From Actinobacteria bacterium OV320 (lineage in GTDB: Bacteria > Actinomycetota > Actinomycetes > Streptomycetales > Streptomycetaceae), in assembly GCA_001298545.1 (NCBI GenBank), contig LJCX01000028.1, positions 186,001 through 250,000 of the forward strand: a stretch of 64,000 bases of DNA, given 5' to 3'. The position numbers were made by a program, and so were the translations under genes. Of the stretch, positions 1 to 7,686 are shown piece by piece. The first letter of the stretch is position 1; each line of letters opens with the position of its first letter. The notes under the pieces were generated by a model, which was not told the origin of the DNA, ran no database searches, and saw only the letters and a program-made list of their open reading frames with translations.

Positions 1-62
1 GGACGCCTGCCGCATCGCCGGTGTGTCCGCTACCAGGGCACCAGGGATCCGCGCCGCAAACT

Positions 63-79
63 TCACCCGCCTCGGGTGA
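63..79. promoter_or_regulatory. 7-3-7 inverted repeat upstream of the first gene
   Basis: TCACCCG-cct-CGGGTGA is a perfect inverted repeat about 80 bp before the first start codon. It could be a repressor site or a small hairpin. I cannot name a factor. Bases 1-160 hold no other gene that I can support. Confidence 0.3.
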
Positions 80-160
80 TCTCCCCGCCCCCGGCCACGC
101 CACAGGCTCGGAGAGGCAGTGCCGCACATCGCGCATCACCGACGAAGTGAGGAATCCGCC

Positions 161-571
161 ATGACCACGAGCACGGTGCACCACAGGTCGTCCGCGTCCG
201 AGGCGACCGCCGGCGGGCTGGTGACGTTCGCCGGCGTGATGCTGTTCCTCGCCGGTGTCCTCGATCTGTTCCGGGGCATCATGGCCATCGCCGGGGACGA
301 CATCTACGTCTCCACCCCCAACTACGTCTTCAAGTTCGACCTGACGAGCTGGGGCTGGATCCAGCTGGTCCTCGGCGTGATCGCCATCGGCGTGAGCGTC
401 GGTCTCTTCTCGCGTGCCACCTGGGCGCGGGTCGTCGCGGTCGGCATCGCGGGGCTGCTGATCATCGCCAACTTCCTGTCGATCCCGTACTACCCCGTCT
501 GGTCGCTCACCCTGATCGCGCTGTACGCCTTCGTGATCTGGGCCCTGTGCACGGCCCCGCGGGAACGCTGA
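161..571 (+). CDS. DUF7144-type four-helix membrane protein
   Basis: This 136-aa integral membrane protein has no known reaction. Hydrophobic segments lie at about residues 21-45, 60-80, 86-104 and 108-128, separated by short loops. The second half of the first loop (DIYVSTPNYVFKFDLTSWGWIQ) is the most conserved-looking part and resembles the DUF7144 family, which is common in actinomycetes. I chose the ATG at 161 because AGTGAGGA lies 7-8 nt upstream; an earlier in-frame start at 119 would add an unlikely polar extension. The gene is monocistronic, and the next gene starts about 390 bp away. Family assignment is from remembered features; function is unknown. Confidence 0.8.
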   Translation: MTTSTVHHRSSASEATAGGLVTFAGVMLFLAGVLDLFRGIMAIAGDDIYVSTPNYVFKFDLTSWGWIQLVLGVIAIGVSVGLFSRATWARVVAVGIAGLLIIANFLSIPYYPVWSLTLIALYAFVIWALCTAPRER

Positions 572-962
572 CGCGCGGGCGGCCTGGAAGCGGCAGGCCC
601 GCCGAGCCGCCACCCGGCTGACCCCCGGCCCGGTCGGTCGCGCTCGGCCTGTCGGCGCTCACCGTCGTCTCGTCGAAACCCGAGGAACGTCACACGCCGC
701 ACCGTTGGCCACCGGTCCCTCCCCTCGTGCGGACCGGTGACGAACGGTGCGGGTGGAGTCGACCACGCCACGACGGCGCGGTTCGCGCGCGCCGGGCGCG
801 CGGTCGCCCGCGTTACGCCCGGTTCATGCGCTTCTGCCTCCGGATCCTGCCAGCTGAGGCCCGAACCGAGGAGGATCCGATGTCCGGTCAGCCACTTAAC
901 CGCAGGTCAGCCATATAAAGTGGTTTTTCCGGTCCGGATTGCAGGTGCGGGGGAAGTTAGGG
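572..962. other. intergenic region with possible uORF and promoter
   Basis: These 390 bp hold no normal gene. Two details stand out near the right end. A strong Shine-Dalgarno-like GAGGAGGA (868-875) precedes ATG at 880, which opens a 12-codon frame ending at 918. CATATAAAGT (912-921) is unusually AT-rich for this genome and could be a -10 region for the next gene. GGCCTG/CAGGCC near 581-600 could form a weak terminator for the upstream gene. Confidence 0.4.
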
Positions 963-3900
963 GTGGAGGCCTTGAGTTCCGACTCGGGCGCACGCACAGC
1001 CTTCGCGGAACGACTCGCGCTGCTGTACAAGGAGGCCGGCAACCCTCCGCTCAAGCGCGTGTCCGAGACGGTCGCCCGACTCCAGCGGGTCGACGAGCGG
1101 GGACGGCCCGTAAGGGTGTCCACCCAGCGGATCAGCGACTGGCGACGGGCCAGGAACGTACCCGCCCAGTTCGCCGCCCTCGCCGCCGTACTGCACGTCC
1201 TGATCCCCGAGGCACGGCGCGCGCGACCCGCACCGGTGTCCACCGGGCTGTACGACCTCGGCCAGTGGCAGCGGCTGTGGGAGCGGGCGGTGGCCGATCC
1301 GGTCGTCGGCGACGCCCCCGTCCCCCCGGTGACGGAAGAGGAGGGCGAGCGGCCGGCCGCCGAGGCTCAGGGTGTCCCCGGAGGGGTGTGCCCCTATCGC
1401 GGGCTCGCCTCGTACCGCGAGCAGGACGCCCGTTGGTTCTTCGGCCGGGAGCGGAGCACGGACGCCCTCGTCGCCCAGCTTCGCGCGGCGGAACGGACGG
1501 GCGGCCTGGTCATGCTGGTCGGCGCCTCCGGGGCGGGCAAGTCCTCCCTGCTCAGCGCCGGTCTCGTGCCCGCCCTGCAGAACGGTGCGGTCTCGCTCGT
1601 CGCCGACCGGAACCGCGGCGGCCGGACGGCGAAGGCAGGCGACTGCGCGCGGGTCCTGCAACTGGTGCCGGGCGCCGATCCGCTCGCCGAGCTGACCAGC
1701 CGTATCCCCGAGCTCGCCCCTTTCACCACATCGGCATCGACCTCTGCCTCTGCCGCTGGCTCTGCCTCTGCTTCTGGCTCTGCCGCTGGCTCTGGCTCGA
1801 CCTCGACCTCGGCCACAGCTCCCGGCGGGAAACCCGGCACCCCCGGCTTCGCGCGGGCCGTACGGGAGGCCGTCACCGCCTGGGCGCGACGAGACACGGC
1901 CGCCTCCTCCGAAGGTTCCGCCTCCTCCAGAGCGTCCGCCTCCTCCAGAGCGTCCGACCCCTCCTCCCCCTCCGGTCTCCCCGCCCGCCCCGTCATCATC
2001 GTCGACCAGTTCGAGGAGGCCTTCACCCTCTGTCCCGACGCGTCGGACCGGCGCCTCTTCATCCAGCTCCTGCACGACGCCTGCACCCCCGCCGACCCCG
2101 ACCCCGGCCCGGACGGCAGGCCGTTACCGCCCCCCGTCCTCGTCGTCCTCGGTGTCCGCGCCGACTTCTACGAGGAGTGCCTCAGCCACCCCGAGCTCTC
2201 CGACGCGCTCCAGCACCGGCACATGGTGCTGGGGCCGTTGTCCACTTCGGAGCTGCGCGAGGCGGTGACCGGGCCGGCCAGGGCCGTGGGGCTGGAGCTC
2301 GAGCCCGGGCTGGCGGAGCTGATCATCCGTGAGGTGACCGTCGACGGCCCGCGCGGAGCGCACGCGGGCGCGCTTCCCCTTCTCTCGCACGCCCTGCTCG
2401 CCACCTGGCAGCGTCGGAAGGCGGGACGGCTGACGCTGGCCGGCTATCGCGCGGCGGGCGGCATCCAGGGCGCGGTGGCGGCGACCGCCGAGCGGGCCTG
2501 GTCCGGGCTCGACCCGGCGGCGCGTACGGCGGCCCGGCTGCTCCTGATGCGGCTGGTCCGGCTCGGCGAGGACACCCAGGCCACCCGGCGCCGGGGCACC
2601 CGTCGGCAACTGGCGGAGGAGTCGGCCGACCCCGGCAAGACGGAGGAGTCGCTCGAGGCCCTGGTGCGCGCCCGGCTCGTGACCCTCGACGCGGAGACCG
2701 TCGAGATCACCCACGAGGCGCTGCTGCACGCCTGGCCGCGGCTGCGCGACTGGATCGACGAGGACCGCAGCGACCATCTGCTGCGTCAGCGGCTGGAGGA
2801 GGACGGCCGGGCCTGGGACAGCTCGAACCGTGACGCGGCGCTGCTCTACCGGGGATCCCGGCTGGAGCAGGCCCACAGCTGGGCGAAGTCCGCCGGCGAC
2901 ACCTTCCTGACCCGCAGCGCGGTGGAGTTCCTGGCCGCGTCGGTCAGGCTGCGCAGGCGCATCGTGTGGATCAGCCGGGGCGCCGTGTCGGCGCTGGTGG
3001 TGCTGGCGATCCTCGCCGTCGGCGCGGCCGTGGTCGCCTGGCAGCAGCGCAACGACGCCGTGTTCGAGCAGGTGGTCGCGGAGGCCGACCGCGTCCAGTA
3101 CACGGATCCGTCGCTGTCCGCGCAGCTCGACCTGGTGGCGCACGACCTGCGGCGGGACGACGCGGGCACCAACAACCGGCTGATCTCGATCGTGAACGCG
3201 CCGCTGGCCACACCGCTCCTCGGCCACACCGGTGCCGTCTACCTCACCTCGTTCAGCCCGGACGGCAAGGTCCTGGCCACCGCCAGCTACGACCGGACCG
3301 TCCGGCTGTGGGACGTCGGCGACCGGTCCCGTCCCAAGCCCCTGGGCAAGCCCCTGACCGGCCATCGGAGCTGGGTGAGCAGCGCGGTGTTCAGCCCGGA
3401 CGGCCACACCCTGGCCAGTGCGGGCGACGACGGCACCGTCCGGCTGTGGGACGTCCGGGATCCCGCCCACCCGCGGCCGCTCGGGAAGCCCCTGGCCGGC
3501 CACACCGGCACGATCTACCTGCTCGCCTTCAGCCCGGACGGGCGGACCCTGGCCTCCGCGGGCGAGGACCACACCGTACGGCTGTGGGACATGACGAAAC
3601 CGGGTGGGCCGACGCCGCTCGGCGCGCTGACCGGCCACACTGCCGCCGTGCGCTCCGTGGCGTTCAGCCCGGACGGCCGGACCCTCGCGGCCGGCGGCGA
3701 CGACAACACGATCCGGCTGTGGGACACGGCCGACCCGCGCCGGCCGGAGCGCATCGACAGGATCCTGACGGGTCACACCGACACCGTGCACTCGCTGGCT
3801 TTCAGCCCCGACGGGGGCACCCTCGCCAGCGGCAGCGCGGACGACACCATCCGGCTGTGGAACGTGACCGACCCCGGCCGGGCGACGCAGCTAGGCCCAC

Positions 3901-5189
3901 CGCTCACCGGGCACACCGGCCCCGTGTGGTCGGTCGCGTTCAACCCCGCCGGGACCATGCTGGCCGCCGGCAGCGCGGACAGCACGGCCACCCTGTGGAA
4001 CGTGAGCGACCCGGCGTACGCCTCGCAGGTCGGCGAGCCGCTCGCGGGGGGCAGCGGCGAGATGTACGCCGTCGGCTTCAGCCCCGACGGCCGGACCCTC
4101 GCCACCGGCAACGGCGACAGCAAGGTCCGGCTCTGGTCGATCCCGACGTCGGACATGATCGGCCGCAGCGGCGCCTTCCGGCCGGACGGGCGGGTGCTGG
4201 CCACGGCCGCCCGCGACGGCAGGGTCCGGCTGTGGAACGTGGCGGACCCCGACCGGCCCGTCACGCTGGGCGCGCCCTTCATGCCCGACGACGGCAGCGA
4301 GCGCACGCTCGCGTTCTCACCCGACGGCCGTACGCTCGCGGTGCTGACGGCCAACCGGGCGGTGTACCTGTGGGACGTCACCGACCCGGCCCGGCCGGTC
4401 TCCGCGGGGCCGCCCGTCGAGCTGCGCACCCGGTTCCTGGGCCCCGACGCACTGGCCTTCGCGCCGGACGGACGCACGCTGGCGACGGCCTACGACGACC
4501 GCACGATCCAGCTGTGGGACGTCGGCGACCCCGCCCACGCCACCGCGCTCGGCCCCCCGCTCACCGGGCACAAGGGGTTCGTCAACGCCCTCGTGTTCAG
4601 CCCGGACGGACGCACCCTCGCCAGCGGCAGCGCGGACCACACCGTACGGCTGTGGAACGTGACCGACCCCCGGCACACCACGCCCGTCGGCAAGCCGCTC
4701 ACCGGGCACGTCGGCCCGGTCAACGCGCTCGTCTACAGCCCGGACGGCCACACGCTGGCCAGCGGCAGCGACGACGACACGGTACGGCTGTGGGACGTGA
4801 CCGACCCGGCGCAGGCGTCCCGGCGGGGCTCGCCCCTCACCGGCCACACCGAGGCGGTGGTGTCGCTGACCTTCAGCCAGGACGGCGACACCCTCGCCAG
4901 CGGCGGCAACGACAACACGATCCGGCTGTGGAACGTGACCGACCCGACCGGGGCCTCCCCCATCGGGCAGTCGATGAGCCCCAACGCCAAGACCGGCAAC
5001 TTCCTGTCCTTCAGTCCCAGCAGCCACATGCTCGGCGTCTCCAGCGGCGCCGACACCGTACGGCTGTGGAACCTGGACGTCGACGCGGCGATCAGCCGTA
5101 TCTGCGCGACCACGCGAGGCGTGCTGACGGCCGACAAGTGGCACGAATACCTGCCCCGGCTCTCCTACGAGCCCCCGTGCGAGGACTGA
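963..5189 (+). CDS. HTH-nSTAND1 NTPase-transmembrane-WD40 repeat protein
   Basis: This protein of about 1,408 aa is probably a membrane-anchored signal-transduction NTPase. Residues ~10-90 look like a helix-turn-helix region (RISDWRRARNVP). A CPYRGLASY...FFGRE block opens the STAND-type NTPase, with Walker A GASGAGKSS near residue 187 and Walker B VIIVDQF near 343. A hydrophobic helix lies at ~666-695. Fourteen WD repeats follow from ~753, enough for two seven-bladed propellers, and the protein ends in a Cys-containing tail. A Ser/Ala/Gly-rich insert interrupts the NTPase between the Walker motifs. Start is uncertain: GTG 963 has GGGGGA about 9 nt upstream; GTG 945 and TTG 939 are alternatives. 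Codon 2124-2126 is TTA, which is rare in Streptomyces and usually makes translation depend on the bldA tRNA. The ligand is unknown; roles in development, stress or defence are all inference. Confidence 0.85.
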   Translation: MEALSSDSGARTAFAERLALLYKEAGNPPLKRVSETVARLQRVDERGRPVRVSTQRISDWRRARNVPAQFAALAAVLHVLIPEARRARPAPVSTGLYDLGQWQRLWERAVADPVVGDAPVPPVTEEEGERPAAEAQGVPGGVCPYRGLASYREQDARWFFGRERSTDALVAQLRAAERTGGLVMLVGASGAGKSSLLSAGLVPALQNGAVSLVADRNRGGRTAKAGDCARVLQLVPGADPLAELTSRIPELAPFTTSASTSASAAGSASASGSAAGSGSTSTSATAPGGKPGTPGFARAVREAVTAWARRDTAASSEGSASSRASASSRASDPSSPSGLPARPVIIVDQFEEAFTLCPDASDRRLFIQLLHDACTPADPDPGPDGRPLPPPVLVVLGVRADFYEECLSHPELSDALQHRHMVLGPLSTSELREAVTGPARAVGLELEPGLAELIIREVTVDGPRGAHAGALPLLSHALLATWQRRKAGRLTLAGYRAAGGIQGAVAATAERAWSGLDPAARTAARLLLMRLVRLGEDTQATRRRGTRRQLAEESADPGKTEESLEALVRARLVTLDAETVEITHEALLHAWPRLRDWIDEDRSDHLLRQRLEEDGRAWDSSNRDAALLYRGSRLEQAHSWAKSAGDTFLTRSAVEFLAASVRLRRRIVWISRGAVSALVVLAILAVGAAVVAWQQRNDAVFEQVVAEADRVQYTDPSLSAQLDLVAHDLRRDDAGTNNRLISIVNAPLATPLLGHTGAVYLTSFSPDGKVLATASYDRTVRLWDVGDRSRPKPLGKPLTGHRSWVSSAVFSPDGHTLASAGDDGTVRLWDVRDPAHPRPLGKPLAGHTGTIYLLAFSPDGRTLASAGEDHTVRLWDMTKPGGPTPLGALTGHTAAVRSVAFSPDGRTLAAGGDDNTIRLWDTADPRRPERIDRILTGHTDTVHSLAFSPDGGTLASGSADDTIRLWNVTDPGRATQLGPPLTGHTGPVWSVAFNPAGTMLAAGSADSTATLWNVSDPAYASQVGEPLAGGSGEMYAVGFSPDGRTLATGNGDSKVRLWSIPTSDMIGRSGAFRPDGRVLATAARDGRVRLWNVADPDRPVTLGAPFMPDDGSERTLAFSPDGRTLAVLTANRAVYLWDVTDPARPVSAGPPVELRTRFLGPDALAFAPDGRTLATAYDDRTIQLWDVGDPAHATALGPPLTGHKGFVNALVFSPDGRTLASGSADHTVRLWNVTDPRHTTPVGKPLTGHVGPVNALVYSPDGHTLASGSDDDTVRLWDVTDPAQASRRGSPLTGHTEAVVSLTFSQDGDTLASGGNDNTIRLWNVTDPTGASPIGQSMSPNAKTGNFLSFSPSSHMLGVSSGADTVRLWNLDVDAAISRICATTRGVLTADKWHEYLPRLSYEPPCED
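1726..1825 (+). repeat. TCT-GCC-type coding microsatellite
   Basis: Imperfect hexamer/nonamer repeats of tctgcc, gctggc and ctcgac encode a Ser/Ala/Gly/Thr stretch inside the NTPase domain of the WD40 protein. A second short tandem duplication (cctccagagcgtccgcct) lies near 1918-1955. All units are multiples of three, so length changes would keep the frame. Confidence 0.6.
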
Positions 5190-5196
5190 CCGGGAG

Positions 5197-5212
5197 AGTG
5201 ATCCCGATCACA
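5197..5212. promoter_or_regulatory. CRP-like palindrome
   Basis: AGTGATCCCGATCACA contains GTGA-N6-TCAC, the spacing of a classical CRP/FNR-family site. It is centred about 68 bp before the TSS predicted from the TAGCCT box at 5261-5266. Assignment to Streptomyces Crp is inference. Confidence 0.4.
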
Positions 5213-5274
5213 ACGGCAGGGCACCTGAGAAGTCGGCTCCCGCCGACCCGGCCGCCTTGTTAGCCTTGGCCATA

Positions 5275-5314
5275 GCCCGGTCGCTGGTGCATCCCCCGTC
5301 GCCAGCGACCGGGC
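5275..5314 (+). terminator. Strong 13-bp stem-loop with T-containing tail
   Basis: GCCCGGTCGCTGG (5275-5287) pairs perfectly with CCAGCGACCGGGC (5302-5314) around a 14-nt loop and is followed by CCTTTCCC. It ends transcription from the WD40 gene or, if the TAGCCT box at 5261-5266 is a real -10, would terminate a transcript of only about 50 nt. Confidence 0.6.
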
Positions 5315-5455
5315 CTTTCCCTGCCCTTTCCCGGCCGGCCCCGCCCTTTCCCGCGCCGTTTCCCGCACCCTTTCCCGCCCGGCCCCGTCTCGGTGAGCCC
5401 CGTCGGCGCCCCCTCGGTGCACCCTCGCTGCGCCCTCGGTGCACCCTCGGTGAGT
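5313..5455. repeat. CCCTTTCCC and CCCTCGGTGCA short repeats
   Basis: Five or six copies of CC(C/G)TTTCCC at irregular spacing (5313-5378) are followed by several copies of CCTCGGTG (5389-5455). The composition is strongly strand-asymmetric (C-rich on the plus strand). No coding frame is convincing here. Confidence 0.45.
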
Positions 5456-5473
5456 TCCGGTGACCGGGAGTCG

Positions 5474-5479
5474 TAGGCT
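5474..5479 (+). promoter_or_regulatory. -10 box for a leaderless transcript
   Basis: TAGGCT fits the Streptomyces housekeeping -10 (TAnnnT). It lies 6 nt before GTG 5486, the expected spacing if transcription starts on that codon. No clear -35 is seen. Confidence 0.45.
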
Positions 5480-5485
5480 GACGGG

Positions 5486-5587
5486 GTGCCGATACCCAGC
5501 AGAGTGATCGCGGTCCGTGACAACGGGGGACGCGAGCGCTCAGGGCGCCTGGATCTCCCGGAACTTCGCCCGGAAGTGCCCTCGTGA
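5486..5587 (+). CDS. Possible 33-aa leaderless ORF coupled to the glycosyltransferase
   Basis: GTG 5486 opens a 33-codon frame (starts VPIPSRVIAVRDNGG, ends RPEVPS) whose TGA overlaps the glycosyltransferase GTG as GTGA. The frame starts where a TAGGCT-driven transcript would begin, so it could be translated without a leader and then couple translation to the next gene. Codon use is GC-rich but the frame is too short to judge. No known family is recognised. It may only be a coupling device. Confidence 0.35.
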   Translation: MPIPSRVIAVRDNGGRERSGRLDLPELRPEVPS

Positions 5588-6354
5588 GCCGACGCATCGT
5601 CATAGTCACCGCCGTGCACGCCCCTTCGGCCCGGTATCTGCCCGAGGCCTACGAGTCGCTGCGCACCCAGGAGTTGCCCCCCGGCTGGGACTGGCACTGG
5701 GTGATCCAGGAGGACGGCACGACGGACGAGGTCGCGTCCCGTGTGCCCGACGACACCCGGGTGACCTTCCGTCAGGGGCGCCCGGGCGGACCGGGAGTCG
5801 CCCGCACGATCGCGCTCGCGCACGCCGAGGGCGAGTACGTGAAGGTCCTGGACGCCGACGACCGGCTCGCGCCCGGCACCCTGGCCCGCGATCTGGCAGC
5901 CCTGGAACGCGATCCGGGCCTCGGCTGGGCGACATCGAGCGCCCTGGACCTCCTGCCGGACGGCTCCACGATCGGCTTCCCCGGCGACCCCGCCGAGGGT
6001 CCGATCGAGCGGGGGGCCGTCCTCGACCACTGGAAGGCGAACGACTTCCGCGCGCCGGTGCACCCCGCGAGTCTCTTCGTACGACGGGACCTGCTGACCG
6101 CGCTCGGCGGCTGGATGGCCCTGCCGGCGTCCGAGGACACCGGCGTCCTGCTGGCGCTCAACTCGGTGAGCCGCGGCTGGTTCTCGGCGCGGACCGGACT
6201 CCTCTACCGCAAGTGGGACGGTCAGGTGACGGGCCAGTCCGCGCATGTCGACCCCGCCGAACGGGAGGCGCGCATGGCGGTGGTGGAGGCGCGGACCCGC
6301 GCGCTGGAGTCCTTCCGCTGGAGCTATCCGCCCGGGGGCGCGCTCAGAGACTGA
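5584..6354 (+). CDS. Family 2 glycosyltransferase
   Basis: This 256-aa cytoplasmic GT-A fold enzyme probably transfers a sugar from a nucleotide donor. The N-terminal strand MSRRIVIVTAVH, the QEDGTTD motif (residues ~42-48) and the DADD metal/nucleotide motif (residues 90-93) are typical of GT2. A later acidic residue in PASEDTG is a candidate catalytic base. There is no membrane segment, so it is a soluble enzyme. The start GTG overlaps the stop of a short upstream frame (GTGA). Its 3' end overlaps the convergent ferredoxin gene by 11 bp. The acceptor cannot be inferred from neighbours. Confidence 0.88.
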   Translation: MSRRIVIVTAVHAPSARYLPEAYESLRTQELPPGWDWHWVIQEDGTTDEVASRVPDDTRVTFRQGRPGGPGVARTIALAHAEGEYVKVLDADDRLAPGTLARDLAALERDPGLGWATSSALDLLPDGSTIGFPGDPAEGPIERGAVLDHWKANDFRAPVHPASLFVRRDLLTALGGWMALPASEDTGVLLALNSVSRGWFSARTGLLYRKWDGQVTGQSAHVDPAEREARMAVVEARTRALESFRWSYPPGGALRD

Positions 6355-6529
6355 TGGCCTGCGACGGGCAGCGCTCGGCCGCGTCCCGCACCTCCGGGTC
6401 GTCGCCCGTGTCCTCGCGTCCCGGGACGACGGCTCCGAAGCCGTCGTCCGCCGTGGTGAAGACGGAGGGCAGGCGGAAGGCGCACTCGCCGGAGCCGTAA
6501 CAGAGTTCGCGGTTCACGGAGACCGTCAT
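6344..6529 (-). CDS. P450-type 3Fe-4S ferredoxin
   Basis: This 61-aa electron carrier has Cys10, Cys16 and Cys54-Pro55 in the spacing of single-cluster 3Fe-4S ferredoxins (CX5C...CP), which pass electrons to cytochromes P450. The ATG at 6529 is preceded by GGAGGG, so the longer in-frame extension is rejected. No P450 is adjacent; the nearest one in the window is about 39 kb away at 45495-46712, so the partner is unknown. It converges on the glycosyltransferase gene. Confidence 0.9.
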   Translation of the reverse strand: MTVSVNRELCYGSGECAFRLPSVFTTADDGFGAVVPGREDTGDDPEVRDAAERCPSQAISL

Positions 6530-6554
6530 ACGACGTGTCTGCCCTCCGGCCCCC

Positions 6555-7061
6555 TCACCCAACCGGCCCGCCGGCCAGGGCCATCCAGTGGGCGACCCTG
6601 CGCAGCGTGGCCTCGTCCACCTGGTCGACCAGGGTCCGGACGGCCGTCACGTCGTCCGGCGCGAGATCGTAGAGGCCCGCCTTGCTCAGGCCCGCCATGA
6701 GGACCTGGTGCCGACGGTCCTCCATGCGTTCCGCGAGCTTGGCGTGGCCGGGCCGTGCGGCGCCGTCGCCCGGCGGCGGCGATGCCTCCGCCGCGACCGC
6801 GACCGCGGCCGGGGACGGGTCGTAGCGGTGCCACTCACCGTCCTTCGGCCCCCACAGAGCGACGGCGACCTCGTCGCCCCGGGCCCGCTTGACCTGCGTC
6901 ATCTCGCCGATCGCGTACAGCACGGGGGTGCGGTCGGGGGATTCGGCGCCCGGCCGCCAGGACGTCGAGGCCGGGTCGTAGAACATCGCCACCCAGCGGG
7001 GAACGCCCGGCGGCTGCGGGCTCAGGGGAGGACGGGTCGGACGATCCGGTTCGGTCTCCAT
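6555..7061 (-). CDS. Conserved hypothetical protein
   Basis: A protein of about 168 aa with no recognised domain. It has a Pro-rich N-terminus, an aromatic patch (PRWVAMFYDP), a central region ending in GEWHRYDP, and a helical acidic C-terminal third rich in Asp and Val. There is no signal peptide or membrane helix. I prefer the ATG at 7061, preceded by GAAGGGG; an upstream ATG at 7115 would add a low-complexity AD-rich stretch and place the start 2 nt from a palindrome. It lies 25 bp upstream of the ferredoxin gene on the same strand and may be cotranscribed with it. Confidence 0.7.
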   Translation of the reverse strand: METEPDRPTRPPLSPQPPGVPRWVAMFYDPASTSWRPGAESPDRTPVLYAIGEMTQVKRARGDEVAVALWGPKDGEWHRYDPSPAAVAVAAEASPPPGDGAARPGHAKLAERMEDRRHQVLMAGLSKAGLYDLAPDDVTAVRTLVDQVDEATLRRVAHWMALAGGPVG

Positions 7062-7117
7062 GGCGCTCGCCCCTTCCGTATCGGCATCGGCGTCGGCGCA
7101 CTCCAGGGCGACCATAA

Positions 7118-7132
7118 CTGACGGACCGTCAG
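7118..7132. promoter_or_regulatory. Palindromic operator-like site
   Basis: CTGACGGACCGTCAG is a perfect 7-1-7 palindrome. Sites of this form are common targets of TetR-family repressors. It sits directly upstream of the hypothetical-ferredoxin gene pair. No TetR gene is present in the window, so the regulator would act from elsewhere. Confidence 0.4.
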
Positions 7133-7207
7133 CTCACCAGACGGCCGGGGCGGGCAGGCTGCCGACCGGCACGGATCGCGGCACCGGGTGAAAGGTGCCT
7201 CGGGGGT

Positions 7208-7603
7208 CTAGATGCCGCAGGCGCTGTCGCGGGTGAGCGCCACTTCCCGGTGCTCGTTGCAGCGCGGAAGGGCGGTGAGGTCCATGTCCGGGTGCCGCTG
7301 GTGGGCCTGGAGAGCGGCGCTGACCAGCGTCATGAGCAGGTCGATGTCCGTCTCGCACTCCAGATGGACGGTCACCCAGGGCGAACCGGGCAGCAGCCGG
7401 ATCGCGCTGGAGTGCCTCAGATCCCTCTCGAACCGGTGGATCGCCTTACCGGTGAGATGCAGGTCGACACTCCGGTCGGAGTGGAAGTGCGCGATCTCGA
7501 CCCGGCCCGAGCGCAACGCCCGACCGGTGCCGCAGCTGGGCCGGACCTCCGCGAGGTCGGGCCAGGTCGCCAGTCGTGTCAAGGCACGCGAGGCCGCCGT
7601 CAT
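7208..7603 (-). CDS. DUF5519 (luciferase-domain-like) protein
   Basis: A soluble protein of about 131 aa. The sequence around LATWPDL, RVEIAHFHSDRSVDLHLT and SPWVTVHLECETDIDLLMTL matches my memory of the DUF5519 family, sometimes labelled luciferase domain-containing; no light-producing activity should be inferred. Two Cys residues occur near the C-terminus (CNEH...DSACGI). The start ATG at 7603 is chosen because upstream residues look non-coding; the Shine-Dalgarno is weak (GGGG close to the start). It is monocistronic on the minus strand. Confidence 0.75.
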   Translation of the reverse strand: MTAASRALTRLATWPDLAEVRPSCGTGRALRSGRVEIAHFHSDRSVDLHLTGKAIHRFERDLRHSSAIRLLPGSPWVTVHLECETDIDLLMTLVSAALQAHQRHPDMDLTALPRCNEHREVALTRDSACGI

Positions 7604-7686
7604 GGCCCCATCATGAGGCGCTAACCGCCCGGCCACCAGGGGTTGAGGGAGCCTTAACCGGGCTGTATCGCGGAGAGTTCCACCCC

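Noticed and set aside
737..2332. Long plus-strand frame overlapping the WD40 gene, and similar long antisense frames (957-2075, 2124-3791, 28928-30934, 31133-33886, 40662-42362)
   Set aside because: They are Arg/Gly/Pro/Ala-rich shadows of real genes caused by high GC; no domains, and the opposite frames have clear protein families.
6344..6529. Ferredoxin and the P450 at 45495-46712 as one biosynthetic pair
   Set aside because: They are 39 kb apart with unrelated genes between; a partnership cannot be claimed.
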